A stretch of DNA of 61,133 nt, from the NCBI RefSeq assembly GCF_015707995.1, contig NZ_JAAGRY010000011.1:1-61133 (forward strand), written 5' to 3'. Positions 43,682 through 52,439 of this stretch are shown in pieces; position 1 is the stretch's first letter; each line of letters starts with the position of its first letter. Under the pieces are notes generated by a model. It ran no database searches, was not told where the DNA came from, and worked only from the letters and a program-made list of their open reading frames with translations. The position numbers and the translations under genes are program-made. Source of the stretch: Microbacterium paulum. GTDB lineage: Bacteria > Actinomycetota > Actinomycetes > Actinomycetales > Microbacteriaceae.

Positions 43682-46057
43682 TCACCGCCCCCGCGCGATC
43701 AGATCGAGCAGCCGGGACGCGCGGTCCGTCCAATTGTGATCGCTCACCGATTCGCGGACCATTCGCGGGTCGTGATTCGTGTGCATCGCAGCCTTCACCA
43801 TCTCGACGAACTCGGCGACATCGTTCGCGCCCAGAACGAAGGTCGTATCGAACTGACCCAGCGGAGCGACGCGCGTGGTGACGACCGGGATCCCCGCGGC
43901 GAGATACTCCACCGTCTTCAGTGGATAGCTCCTCCGGTTGAAGGTGCTGTCGACGTAGGCGGTGAGCCCGACGCGAAGTCCCTTCAGATACGTCGGCACG
44001 TCCTCGACGGGTACGCGATCGATCCATTGCACGCCGGGCAGCGCGATGAGGTCCGCGAACTCATGCCGGCTCGTCGAGTGCGCGAATGATGTCGGCCCGA
44101 CGAGCAGCAAGGGGATCCCGGCGTCGGCGACCGCGCGCAGAATCCCGAGGTCGGTCCGCTCGTTGAACTGTCCGACGACACCCGCACGTGGTTCGGCGAG
44201 CCGGATTGCCGGCGACACCGGCACGGAGGCCATGTCCGCGTACCGGGTGAGGTCTGTCCCGTTCGGCAGCCATCCCGGTTGATCCGGTCCGCGGCGCAGG
44301 TGCCGGGCAAGTTCCGGCGTGACCGCCAGGACCAGATCAGCTGCCGCGAGGTTCGCCTCCCGATCGCGGGCGAGATGTGACTCCGCGACTCCCCAGAGGC
44401 CGGCGGCCGCCACGAAGTCATCGGTCGCGAAGTAGACCTTCATACCGGGCAGTCGGCGGCTCGCCGCCAGGCTCGGTTCACTGCCTGTGGCGAGGACCGC
44501 CGCGGGGATGGCCCCCTGCGCCTTCAGGTAGCGTCGAAGCCCCCGTAGCTGAACGGATCGGGCGAGGTCGCGAAGTACGGGACGGGAGACGCCGGGCGGA
44601 CCATAGGAGTGAAGACGAGTCACCCCCGGCGCCGGGTGGGACTCGCCGGAAGCGGTCGCCGATCGGTGCAGAATCGATGCGGGCGGATCCACCCAGATCA
44701 CGTCGCGCACGTGCCCCAGCGCTGTGGCAAGGTGACGGTCCGTGCCGGCGACCGCGTCCCAGTCGACCCCCGAGAAGTACACGATCGGTCCCTCCGTGGG
44801 AGAGCCGCCGGGCTGTGCTGTCGCCTTCCCTCGGGCTGCGGCGACGGGACGCGCATTGAAGTCGTCCATGTTGTGCGTCCCGCGCAGTCGGTCCCGTCGG
44901 CGACGGACCTTGTGCGCCAGCAGCTTGGTTCCCATCGTGGCGACCTCGAGGACCGTCTGTGCGGCCGTGGATGACGTACGGACGCCCTCGTATGCGGTGA
45001 CCTGCTCTGCTGCGGCGGCCCCAAGCGAGAACTCGACGACCGCGGACCGGCCGAACGCGCCCAGCCGTTCCCGCAGCTCGCCGCTCCGCAGCAGCGGCGC
45101 GAGTTCGCCCTCCAACCGGCGCCGCCCGCTCGCCGTGCCCTCTCCGATTCCGTACCATCCTCGCCACCGGAACTCGTTCAGAGTCTCGGGGGTGAGCGTC
45201 CGGAAGAAGCCGTGCTCACCCTGGACGACAAGCGGCTTCCCGAACGCCAAGGCACGCAGCGCTGAGCCCCCCATCCCCAGCGTGACATCTGCGACGGCAT
45301 ACGCCGCGCGGGGGTCTGCGAGCTCGCCGGTCAGCACGACTGCGTGGCGGCCCGTGGCGCGATTGACGGCCTCTGCGGCGCGAGCGATCCTCGCGCGTGC
45401 CGCACCGTCCCCCGCGATCAGAAGCTGACAGGGGTCGGTCTCCGACAATGCAGCCACGGCCTCGATGGCCGTGAGGATCCCTTCGGCTTTGAGCTCCTCG
45501 GCGAGGCGGCTCACGCAGACCACGAGCGGCAAGTCTCCCACGCCCCACCGCGACCGGAACGCATCGAGCGCCGAAGCCTCCGGCGCGATGTTGTGGACGA
45601 GGTCGACCGGCGGCTCGATGACCTCGACGGACGGGCGTCCGAGGGCCATCTCGTGAGCGGCGATCTGCCGTGTCCCGACGATCAGCGGCAGCGATCGGGG
45701 GAGGAATGGCGCGACGGCCATCGACATGATCGTGCACAGGGCGCGAGCCCGTCCACGGCCGATCGTCGCGAGGTATGCCTCCAGGCCAGTGGGCCACTCG
45801 TACCCATGGACGACGTCGATGTCGCGTTCCTGCACGAGCCGCCGGAGGTCGCGCACCACGCGCAGCGAAGGGCGCCCGCCCGGGTCGGCCGACTCGATGA
45901 ACTCGAGACCCAGTTCGTCGATCCGGTCGCACAGGACGCCCGGACGGCCGTACACGATGCATTCGTGCCCGAGATCGCGGACGGCCGCCGCCAGTTCGAT
46001 CGCGTTCATCTGGCTGCCGCCCATGTTCAGGTCGTGGGGATACACGAGGACTCTCAC
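43682..46057 (-). CDS. Fused tandem glycosyltransferase (GT4-like plus TuaH-like)
   Basis: One uninterrupted frame of 791 residues holds two GT-B enzymes. Part 1 (about 1-385) begins VRVLVYPHDLNMGGSQMNAIEL and has VVCVSRLAEELKAEGI and ALAFGKPLVVQGEHG donor-site blocks. Part 2 begins near the internal Met397 and has IVYFSGVDWD, DVIWVDPPAS, WLPNGTDLTRY and EYLAAGIPVVTTRVAPLG, resembling TuaH-type transferases. No stop codon and no convincing ribosome site lies at the junction, so the two enzymes would be made as one chain. The GTG start at 46057 overlaps the wzx stop (GTGA). Separate genes that lost a stop are the simplest origin. Confidence 0.8.
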   Translation of the reverse strand: MRVLVYPHDLNMGGSQMNAIELAAAVRDLGHECIVYGRPGVLCDRIDELGLEFIESADPGGRPSLRVVRDLRRLVQERDIDVVHGYEWPTGLEAYLATIGRGRARALCTIMSMAVAPFLPRSLPLIVGTRQIAAHEMALGRPSVEVIEPPVDLVHNIAPEASALDAFRSRWGVGDLPLVVCVSRLAEELKAEGILTAIEAVAALSETDPCQLLIAGDGAARARIARAAEAVNRATGRHAVVLTGELADPRAAYAVADVTLGMGGSALRALAFGKPLVVQGEHGFFRTLTPETLNEFRWRGWYGIGEGTASGRRRLEGELAPLLRSGELRERLGAFGRSAVVEFSLGAAAAEQVTAYEGVRTSSTAAQTVLEVATMGTKLLAHKVRRRRDRLRGTHNMDDFNARPVAAARGKATAQPGGSPTEGPIVYFSGVDWDAVAGTDRHLATALGHVRDVIWVDPPASILHRSATASGESHPAPGVTRLHSYGPPGVSRPVLRDLARSVQLRGLRRYLKAQGAIPAAVLATGSEPSLAASRRLPGMKVYFATDDFVAAAGLWGVAESHLARDREANLAAADLVLAVTPELARHLRRGPDQPGWLPNGTDLTRYADMASVPVSPAIRLAEPRAGVVGQFNERTDLGILRAVADAGIPLLLVGPTSFAHSTSRHEFADLIALPGVQWIDRVPVEDVPTYLKGLRVGLTAYVDSTFNRRSYPLKTVEYLAAGIPVVTTRVAPLGQFDTTFVLGANDVAEFVEMVKAAMHTNHDPRMVRESVSDHNWTDRASRLLDLIARGR

Positions 46058-47508
46058 CGCGCACCGCCCTTCATGGCCCGACGGACGAGGCGGACGTCGT
46101 CGCGTCGCCAGGCTGCCAGTGCGACGATGACCACCAGGGCCGATGCTCCCGCGGCGACCGCCGCCAGGATGGGGGGAGATACGGAACGCGAGATCAGCCA
46201 GCACCCGCAACACAGTGCGAGCCCCGCCAGCGTCGGAACGATGACGGCCGCGACGAACGCGGTCGTCTTCACGCCGGCCCGCCGCAGCACGATGAGGTAG
46301 CACGGCAGCACGACGACGACGACCACGACCAGCTGTCCGAGCGCCGCTCCCGGCGCTCCGATGAGCGCGACGCCTGCCAGCATCGCAGGCACGGCGGCGA
46401 GGAACCAGATCGCTTGGATGACGAGGACCGACCCCGACCGCCCGAGGACGACGAGGTAGTCGTAGACCAGCTCGAACCAGATCCGGGCAACCGCGAGTGC
46501 AGCGAGGAAGACGAGGATGTCCGCAGCCGGAAGCCATTTGGCGCCATAGAGGAAGGTGATCACGGGCGTGGCGGCGCCACTGATGGCGAGGCACGCGGGA
46601 ACAGCCACGACGCTCAGCAGGCGAAGCACGCGCAGGAAGTTGCGCACCATCGCCTCGCCGTCGTGCTGCAGCTTGGCGAAGGCCGCCGGGGCAACGGCAC
46701 GTAGCGGCTGAGAGAAGATGGATACCGGCCAGCTCGCGAGGTTGAAGGCCAGCACGTAGAAGCCGAGCGCTTCCGCTCCGAGTTGCGACCCCACGATGAT
46801 CTGGTCGGCGTACCCCGAGGCGAAGACCACGATGCTCGCGACGGCCAGGGGGGCTCCGAACGCGACGAGGCGCCTGGCGACGTCGCGGTCCCACCCGAAG
46901 CGATACGGCGCCGGAGACCACCGCCACAACATGCCCGCCGACACGATGCTCCCGACGAGTCGACCGACCGCCAGGCTCATGGCGCCCATCCCGGCGAGCG
47001 CCAGCACCAGCGAGACACCGGCTCCCAGCCACGCGTTCGTCTGGTCCGCGATGGCGCGCTGTTTCTGCATGAACTCGCGCTGGAGCATCGCTGCCGGTGT
47101 CGCCACCAATCCGTTGATGAGGATCGCGAGCGCCATGACCTGTACCACCGGGGTCGCGCGCACGTCTCCCAGGCCCGCGGAGATCCACGGCGCGCACACC
47201 ACGAGGAGGATCGTCAAGAATGCGCTCGTGGCGACCGAGATCGTGTTCACCGTCGGCGCGATGCGGGCGGGGTCGTCGGGCCAGCGCACGATCGCCAGGC
47301 TAACGCCGAGCTCATTGAAGCTCAGCACCGCGAGCATCGTCACGGTCGCGATCGCGAACACCCCGAAGTCCGAGGGGGCGAGCACGCGCGCGAGCACGAT
47401 CCCGATCGCCAGCGTGCCGAGGCGTGCGACGAGCGTGTTGAGCAGGCTCCACCCCAGCGCGCGCGACGCGCGGTGTGCGACCGCGCCGGGAGCGCCGGCG
47501 TCACTCAT
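46054..47508 (-). CDS. Wzx-type polysaccharide flippase
   Basis: The 484-residue MOP/MATE-superfamily protein has about 12-14 membrane helices. It begins ALGWSLLNTLVARLGTLAIG and has the characteristic RVLAPSDFGVFAIA, LLQREF-like MLQREFMQKQRAIAD and GAEALGFYVLAFNLA blocks of lipid-linked oligosaccharide exporters. It would flip undecaprenyl-linked repeat units outward. ATG 47508 is chosen with AAGG just before it; a TTG at 47520 is an alternative. It lies 8 bases after the aminotransferase stop. Confidence 0.9.
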   Translation of the reverse strand: MSDAGAPGAVAHRASRALGWSLLNTLVARLGTLAIGIVLARVLAPSDFGVFAIATVTMLAVLSFNELGVSLAIVRWPDDPARIAPTVNTISVATSAFLTILLVVCAPWISAGLGDVRATPVVQVMALAILINGLVATPAAMLQREFMQKQRAIADQTNAWLGAGVSLVLALAGMGAMSLAVGRLVGSIVSAGMLWRWSPAPYRFGWDRDVARRLVAFGAPLAVASIVVFASGYADQIIVGSQLGAEALGFYVLAFNLASWPVSIFSQPLRAVAPAAFAKLQHDGEAMVRNFLRVLRLLSVVAVPACLAISGAATPVITFLYGAKWLPAADILVFLAALAVARIWFELVYDYLVVLGRSGSVLVIQAIWFLAAVPAMLAGVALIGAPGAALGQLVVVVVVVLPCYLIVLRRAGVKTTAFVAAVIVPTLAGLALCCGCWLISRSVSPPILAAVAAGASALVVIVALAAWRRDDVRLVRRAMKGGAR

Positions 47509-47516
47509 GGCGACCT

Positions 47517-48626
47517 TCAACCATCACCGACCGCCGTCCGCAGTGCCCGCACGACGGCGAGTTGCTGTTCGTCCGTCAGATGCGGGTAGATGGGCAGCGA
47601 CAGGATCTCACCGGCGGCGCGTTCCGCGACGGGAGCACAGCCCGGCCGGTATCCGAGGTGGGCGTAGGCCGGTGCGAGGTGCCACGGGTCCGGATAGTGC
47701 ACGGCGGCGCCCACCCCGGCGGCATTGAGCTCGGCGAGAATGCGATCGCGTTCCGGGACCCGGATCACGTAGAGATGCCAGACATCGCGGTTGCCTGGCA
47801 TGCTCCGCGGCACGGTGACCTTCGGCACATCCGCAAGCAGCTCCGCATAGCGGTCCGCCGCGTCCTGACGGCGCCTGTTCCAGTCGCTCAGCCGGGCGAG
47901 CTTCGCGCGCAGCGTGACGGCATGGATCGCATCCAGCCGCGAGTTGATGCCGACGGCGTCGTGGACGTACCGGGTCGCTGACCCGTGGTTCGCGACCAGG
48001 CGCACTCTCTCGGCCATGCTCGGATCATCGGTCGTCACGGCACCCGCATCGCCCGAGGCGCCGAGGTTCTTGCCGGGGTAGAACGACGTCGCGGCGACCA
48101 GACCGAGGCCGCCCGCAGCACGCCCGTTGCGGGTGGCGCCCTGCGACTGAGCACCGTCTTCGACGATCGGGATGCCGGCTGCGGAGGCGATCGGCTCGAG
48201 CGCCTCGACCGGAGCAGCCTGGCCGAACAGGTGGACCGGGACGATCGCGCGCGTCTTGCCGGTGATCGCCGCAGCGACCGCCTCGGGGGAGATCAGCAAG
48301 TGGTCGGGGTCGACATCGACCGGCACCGGGATCGCTCCGATCCGCGATGCCGCCTCTGCCGTGGCGATGAAGGTGTTCGCCGGCATGATCACCTCCGCGC
48401 CGGCGACGACTCCGACGGCCCGGAGCGCCAGTTCCACGGCATCTGTGCCGTTGGCGACGCCGATCGTGTGGGCGACGCCGACGTACTCGGAGAACTCCTT
48501 CTCGAACGCCGCGACATGCGGACCGCCGATGTAGTGGGCGCTGCGCAGCACCTCCAGAATCTGCGGCTCGACCTCGTCTGCGATCTCTGCCGCCTGCGCG
48601 CGCAGATCCACCAAGGGGATGTTCAC
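47517..48626 (-). CDS. DegT/DnrJ/EryC1 family aminotransferase (copy 2), WbpE/WlbC-like
   Basis: The 369-residue PLP enzyme begins IPLVDLRAQ and has YIGGPHV, ANGTDAVELAL, VEDGAQSQGA, SFYPGKNLGASGDAG with the PLP Lys, and VGINSRLDAIHA. These blocks resemble WbpE/WlbC enzymes that aminate UDP-3-keto-GlcNAc uronate, and also QdtB/FdtB types. The GTG start at 48626 has AGGAGCCGAA upstream. It heads the operon aminotransferase - wzx - fused GT - GT2. It is divergent from the vanZ-like gene, 45 bases away. Confidence 0.88.
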   Translation of the reverse strand: MNIPLVDLRAQAAEIADEVEPQILEVLRSAHYIGGPHVAAFEKEFSEYVGVAHTIGVANGTDAVELALRAVGVVAGAEVIMPANTFIATAEAASRIGAIPVPVDVDPDHLLISPEAVAAAITGKTRAIVPVHLFGQAAPVEALEPIASAAGIPIVEDGAQSQGATRNGRAAGGLGLVAATSFYPGKNLGASGDAGAVTTDDPSMAERVRLVANHGSATRYVHDAVGINSRLDAIHAVTLRAKLARLSDWNRRRQDAADRYAELLADVPKVTVPRSMPGNRDVWHLYVIRVPERDRILAELNAAGVGAAVHYPDPWHLAPAYAHLGYRPGCAPVAERAAGEILSLPIYPHLTDEQQLAVVRALRTAVGDG

Positions 48627-48671
48627 TTCGGCTCCTGCCTGTCGGTGTTGCGCCTGTGACAGAGTTGACGC

Positions 48672-49112
48672 GTGTCGAACCCACCGCGCCGTCGACGCCT
48701 CGTCGGCATCTGCCTCGCGGTGTATGTCGCGACCGTCGCGCTGGTCGTCCTCTCGCCGATCTCGTATTCGACGATCGTGCACGCCATCACCCATTGGCTC
48801 GACGCGACCCTCCACGTCGGGGGGTTCGGGTCGGGATGGGTGGAGTTCCTCGCGAACGTCGTCATGTTCCTGCCGCTCGGCTTTCTGCTGGCGCTGCTCT
48901 TCCGACGCCCGTGGCACGGCGTGATGCTCGCGCTCGGGCTCTCGATCGTGGTCGAACTCGCGCAGATCGTGATTCCTTCGAGACAGCCGAGCCTGCGCGA
49001 CATTCTCGCGAACGCGCTCGGCGCCGCGCTCGGTGCGTTCCTGGCGTGGCTCCTGGTGCTGCGGCGCGACCGCCGTCGTGCGGGATCGGTCGATGCGGCA
49101 TCCACAGATTGA
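48672..49112 (+). CDS. VanZ-like membrane protein
   Basis: The 146-residue protein has four hydrophobic segments and the VanZ core pattern NVVMFLPLGFLLALL and SIVVELAQIVIPSRQPSLRDILANALGA. VanZ-like proteins are common in actinobacteria and are linked to cell-envelope stress or glycopeptide tolerance; the mechanism is unclear. The GTG start has a possible -10 box CAGAGT six bases upstream and no ribosome site, so it may be leaderless. Confidence 0.82.
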   Translation: MSNPPRRRRLVGICLAVYVATVALVVLSPISYSTIVHAITHWLDATLHVGGFGSGWVEFLANVVMFLPLGFLLALLFRRPWHGVMLALGLSIVVELAQIVIPSRQPSLRDILANALGAALGAFLAWLLVLRRDRRRAGSVDAASTD

Positions 49113-49116
49113 TCCA

Positions 49117-50136
49117 TCACCGCACCACCGCGGGCGACCACGCGTGCTCGATGAACACGCTCGGCTTGCCTGATGCATCGGCGGCGAGGGCCCACACGTC
49201 GTAGTCGCCCACCGCATCCTCGCGCGGCACCCCGTACAGGATCGTGTCGTCGTCGAGCCACTCGATCTGATCGTCGATCGAGCGCTGCTCCGGCAGCAGC
49301 GTGATGGCGCCCGTCTCGAGGTCGTAGACCGCGGGCGTCCAGTGCACGGTCGGGCCCGAGCCCGCTGTCACGCGCTTGAACGCGATGCGGGTTCCGTCCG
49401 GCGACAGCGACGGGCACTCGACGTTCTCGGCCAACGAGGTCAGCGAACGCTCCGAGAGCGACCCCTTCACGAGGTATGTGACGCCCTGCGTGGTCATGCC
49501 GACGGTCGCATAGAACGTGTCGCCACCCGCGAAGGTGATGCCCCAGTAGTTCCGGTCGACGGGCGCGCTCGCCGCGCCGTCGATCGTGAGCGTCCAGTCC
49601 TCGAGGTTGCCGAGGTCGGACCCGTCGGGGGAGTGGATCGTCGTCTCCGTCGAGAAGCCGATCGTGGCATACGAATGCCCCGTCACGAAGGCCGTCGTCG
49701 CGATCATCGCGCCGTCCGCCGAAATGCGCGTACGGCTCGGGATGCCGCTGAGCGGCCATTGCGCGAGCTGGTCGCCGTTCGCCGCGTACAGCGTGCCCGT
49801 ATAGAGAGGAGTGATCCCGCGCACCGTCCGCAGGCACGACACCTCGGTGGCGGTCGCATCGACGCGGTCGCAGGCGATGTCCGACACCGCGCGCGGGCCG
49901 TCGGGATCGGCTAGGGGAATGGATGCCACGTGGCCGTACCCCTGTCCGCCCGCCGTGTTGCGGAAAACGATCCGGTCGGCACCCGTGAGATCGTCGCCAT
50001 CCGTCGTCGTCACCGCGCTCGGCGCGTCCTGCCGAGCCTGGTAGTCGCTCCACGCCGCAGCACCCGCCACGCCTGTCGCGCCGAGGGCGACCGCGGATAT
50101 CCCCGCAATCACGACCCATGCCGTCCGCGACCTCAC
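49117..50136 (-). CDS. TolB-like beta-propeller protein with N-terminal anchor
   Basis: The 339-residue protein has one N-terminal membrane helix (VVIAGISAVALGATGVAGAAA) and then repeated beta-propeller blades of the TolB/WD40-like PD40 style, e.g. RTRISADGAMIATTAF, CPSLSPDGTRIAFKRV and IEWLDDDTILYG. The GTG start at 50136 overlaps the stop of the MFS gene (GTGA), so the two are co-translated. It probably sits outside the membrane. Partner unknown. Confidence 0.8.
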   Translation of the reverse strand: MRSRTAWVVIAGISAVALGATGVAGAAAWSDYQARQDAPSAVTTTDGDDLTGADRIVFRNTAGGQGYGHVASIPLADPDGPRAVSDIACDRVDATATEVSCLRTVRGITPLYTGTLYAANGDQLAQWPLSGIPSRTRISADGAMIATTAFVTGHSYATIGFSTETTIHSPDGSDLGNLEDWTLTIDGAASAPVDRNYWGITFAGGDTFYATVGMTTQGVTYLVKGSLSERSLTSLAENVECPSLSPDGTRIAFKRVTAGSGPTVHWTPAVYDLETGAITLLPEQRSIDDQIEWLDDDTILYGVPREDAVGDYDVWALAADASGKPSVFIEHAWSPAVVR

Positions 50137-51428
50137 CCCGCGGCCGCCTCGGAGTCGGCCGCCGCCGTCCGGCGCAGCAGCGGATGCAGCAGCACGGCGA
50201 CCAACGGCAGGGCGACCGCGAGCACGATCGCGACGACGAGCATCGCGAGATCGCGACCGAGCGCGAACCACAGGATGCCGAAGCCCGCCGCCGACACGAA
50301 CCGGGCGACCGCCACGACCGTCTGCGCGCTCGCGATGGCCGTCGCGCGGGACTCAGCGGGCGTCAGCTGCGAGGTCAGCGCCGACAGCACGCCATCGGTG
50401 GCCGCGTAGAACCCGCCGAGGAAGACCAGGCAGAGAACGGTGGCGACGGCATCAGCCATCGGCAGCACGGCGACGATGTACGCGGCGAGCAGCGCGGCGT
50501 GCCCCCACACGAACACCCGCGCACGCCCGATCCGGTCGGCCAGGCGTCCCAGCGGCACCGCGAAGGCGAGGAACGCGACATTCGTGCCGACGTACAGCAG
50601 CGGGAACCACATCGCGGCGAAGTCGCTGCGCGCCTGCAGCACGAGATACACGAACCCGTCGCCGATCGTGACGAGCCCGAGGATGCCGGCCGCCGCCAGC
50701 ACGCGGCGCATCGGGCCACGCACGATCGTGCGCCACGGCATTCGGACTCGCGCCTCATCCCGAGCGCGGCGACGGCTGCGCACGTTCGGCACCACGAAGC
50801 CCAGGATCGCCACTCCGATCGTTGCGAACGCGAGCGACGCGACGAACACGACGTGGAAGCCGTCGGGCACGACGAGGAGGATGACGAACGCGAGGAACGG
50901 TCCGATCGCCGCCCCGATGTTGTCGAGCATGCGGTGCACTCCGAACGCCGCCGCGAGTCGCGCCGGGTCGCTCGTCGCCGTGATCAGCGCGTCGCGCGGC
51001 GCCGTACGGATGCCCTTGCCGATGCGATCGGCGGTGATCACAGCGCTCAGCGCGGCGAAGCCGGTCCAGAACAGCAGACCGACCCGTGCGATCGCAGCCA
51101 GCGAGTAGCCGACGAACGCCACCCACTTGGGCTGGTCCAGGCGGTCGGACGCGTAGCCGCCCGCGATGCGCACGACGGCACTCGTGCCCTGGTAGAGCCC
51201 GTCGAGCACGCCGAACGCGATGGTCGAGAGTCCGAGGAACCCCGTGATGTACAGCGGCAGGATCGCCGAAACCGACTCGGACGAGATATCGGTCAGCATC
51301 GACACGATGCCGAGCGTGATGACGGTGGACGACGCGGTGCGGATGCCGCGCGGCGTGCGCTTCCCGGGCAGCGTGTCGCGGTTCTTGTCGTCCGCGGGCG
51401 CGGGGGAGTTCGTCAGCGAGATGTACAC
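50133..51428 (-). CDS. MFS transporter
   Basis: The 431-residue protein has twelve predicted helices and the MFS motif-A-like sequences GGYASDRLDQPKW (helices 2-3) and GRLADRIGRARVF (helices 8-9). The N-terminal 30 residues are hydrophilic. Substrate unknown; the sequence resembles drug-resistance-type exporters (SSESVSAILPLYITGFLG). It is second in a three-gene minus-strand set with the anchored unknown protein (4 bases before its start) and the TolB-like protein. Confidence 0.87.
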   Translation of the reverse strand: MYISLTNSPAPADDKNRDTLPGKRTPRGIRTASSTVITLGIVSMLTDISSESVSAILPLYITGFLGLSTIAFGVLDGLYQGTSAVVRIAGGYASDRLDQPKWVAFVGYSLAAIARVGLLFWTGFAALSAVITADRIGKGIRTAPRDALITATSDPARLAAAFGVHRMLDNIGAAIGPFLAFVILLVVPDGFHVVFVASLAFATIGVAILGFVVPNVRSRRRARDEARVRMPWRTIVRGPMRRVLAAAGILGLVTIGDGFVYLVLQARSDFAAMWFPLLYVGTNVAFLAFAVPLGRLADRIGRARVFVWGHAALLAAYIVAVLPMADAVATVLCLVFLGGFYAATDGVLSALTSQLTPAESRATAIASAQTVVAVARFVSAAGFGILWFALGRDLAMLVVAIVLAVALPLVAVLLHPLLRRTAAADSEAAAG

Positions 51429-51432
51429 GGGG

Positions 51433-52092
51433 TCACTCCGTCCGCAGCGTCGCGAACACCGTGTAGACGGTCCCGGTGCCCGAGGCGGATGCCGCGAGCG
51501 AGATCGAGGTGAATGCGTCGCTATACGCGAGCGTCGCCTCCGCCGCGGCAGCGGGCGCGAGCTCGAAGGCCGTCCAGCGCTGTTGGAACGCCGCAGCCAC
51601 GTCCTCGGGTGTCTCGTCGGTGCGCGCCGTCAACGCCACCTGCATCGTCGCCCCGTCCGACGCGATCGAGCTGTCGATGACATCGGAGGTCGGCGTCGGG
51701 CCCGCCAGATCGGTCGGGAAGCCGTCCACCAGGCGCCCGGCCGCCGCGGCGTCCGCGGGCAACGGCGTGGTCACGCGCGGAGTAGGCTGTGGCAGGTCGG
51801 GAAGGCGATCCGACGCAGCCTGGGCGTTCTCCGGTGGCAGCACCTCGCTGCCGTCGACAGGAGTCGGCGCGGGTGTCAGCGCGGGCGCCGCGGCTGCCGA
51901 CGACGCGGTCCCACCCGCGGTGCCGGAGCCGGATCGCGCCGACTCGTCGCCCGGTGCCCCGAGCAGCGTCGCCCAGAGCAGTCCCCCCCCGACGACGAGC
52001 GCGACGGCTCCGATGACCCACTTCATCGCGGGCGTCATCCCGCCGGCGGCGCCCGCATCCGCGCGCGCCACTGTCCCCTGCCGTGTCCCCAT
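51433..52092 (-). CDS. Membrane-anchored protein of unknown function
   Basis: The 219-residue product has a short cytoplasmic part, one membrane helix (WVIGAVALVVGGGLLWATLL), a Pro/Ala/Thr-rich spacer and a C-terminal domain of about 100 residues without a known motif. ATG 52092 is chosen because CTGGGGGCACGTGC precedes it. A -10-like CATACT (52110-52105) and a 10-bp inverted repeat just upstream form a compact promoter with a possible operator. The first codons read ATGGGGACACGG. It is likely co-transcribed with the MFS and TolB-like genes. Confidence 0.72.
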   Translation of the reverse strand: MGTRQGTVARADAGAAGGMTPAMKWVIGAVALVVGGGLLWATLLGAPGDESARSGSGTAGGTASSAAAAPALTPAPTPVDGSEVLPPENAQAASDRLPDLPQPTPRVTTPLPADAAAAGRLVDGFPTDLAGPTPTSDVIDSSIASDGATMQVALTARTDETPEDVAAAFQQRWTAFELAPAAAAEATLAYSDAFTSISLAASASGTGTVYTVFATLRTE

Positions 52093-52104
52093 GCACGTGC
52101 CCCC

Positions 52105-52133
52105 AGTATGAGGATGCCGACACGTCGGCATCC
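52105..52133 (-). promoter_or_regulatory. -10 box with inverted-repeat operator
   Basis: CATACT (52110-52105) lies 12 bases before the ATG at 52092. Directly upstream, GGATGCCGAC and GTCGGCATCC (52112-52121 and 52124-52133) form a near-palindrome with a 2-base centre that would cover the -35/-10 spacer. Confidence 0.4.
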
Positions 52134-52270
52134 GATTCCCCCAGCAACTGCTACGACCGCCCCAGCGGCCCGCCGTCGTCGTTTCCCCAGCGACGGCTCT
52201 TGCCCCGACTGTACTCCGTGGCGCGCAGTTCCGGAACAGGAGATTCGGGGGCGAGATGAGCATGAGGTGA

Positions 52271-52307
52271 CGCGCCCGCCCCGATGTGGGGGCATGAGGC
52301 GGGCGCG
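52271..52307 (-). terminator. Terminator of the priming glycosylphosphotransferase gene
   Basis: CGCGCCCGCC and GGCGGGCGCG form a perfect 10-bp stem around a 17-base loop, about 130 bases past the stop codon. No U-tract follows. Confidence 0.5.
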
Positions 52308-52439
52308 CCTCTCACGTGGTCGACTGCTACCGCCGCCGAGCGGAGGCCGATCGCGAAGCCCGCACAGCACGGTTGGCGGGAGGCCCCTCGAAGAGGTACC
52401 GCCGTGCGCGTTCGCGTGACTCCGGTATCAATCGCCACA

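Larger units (their letters stand above)
52093..52439. other. 347-base intergenic region with operator-like repeat and terminator
   Basis: No gene is visible. It contains the promoter and inverted repeat for the gene at 51433-52092 (52105-52133), then roughly 130 bases without recognised signals, then the terminator of the priming transferase gene at 52271-52307. The remaining bases to 52439 show nothing notable. Confidence 0.6.
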
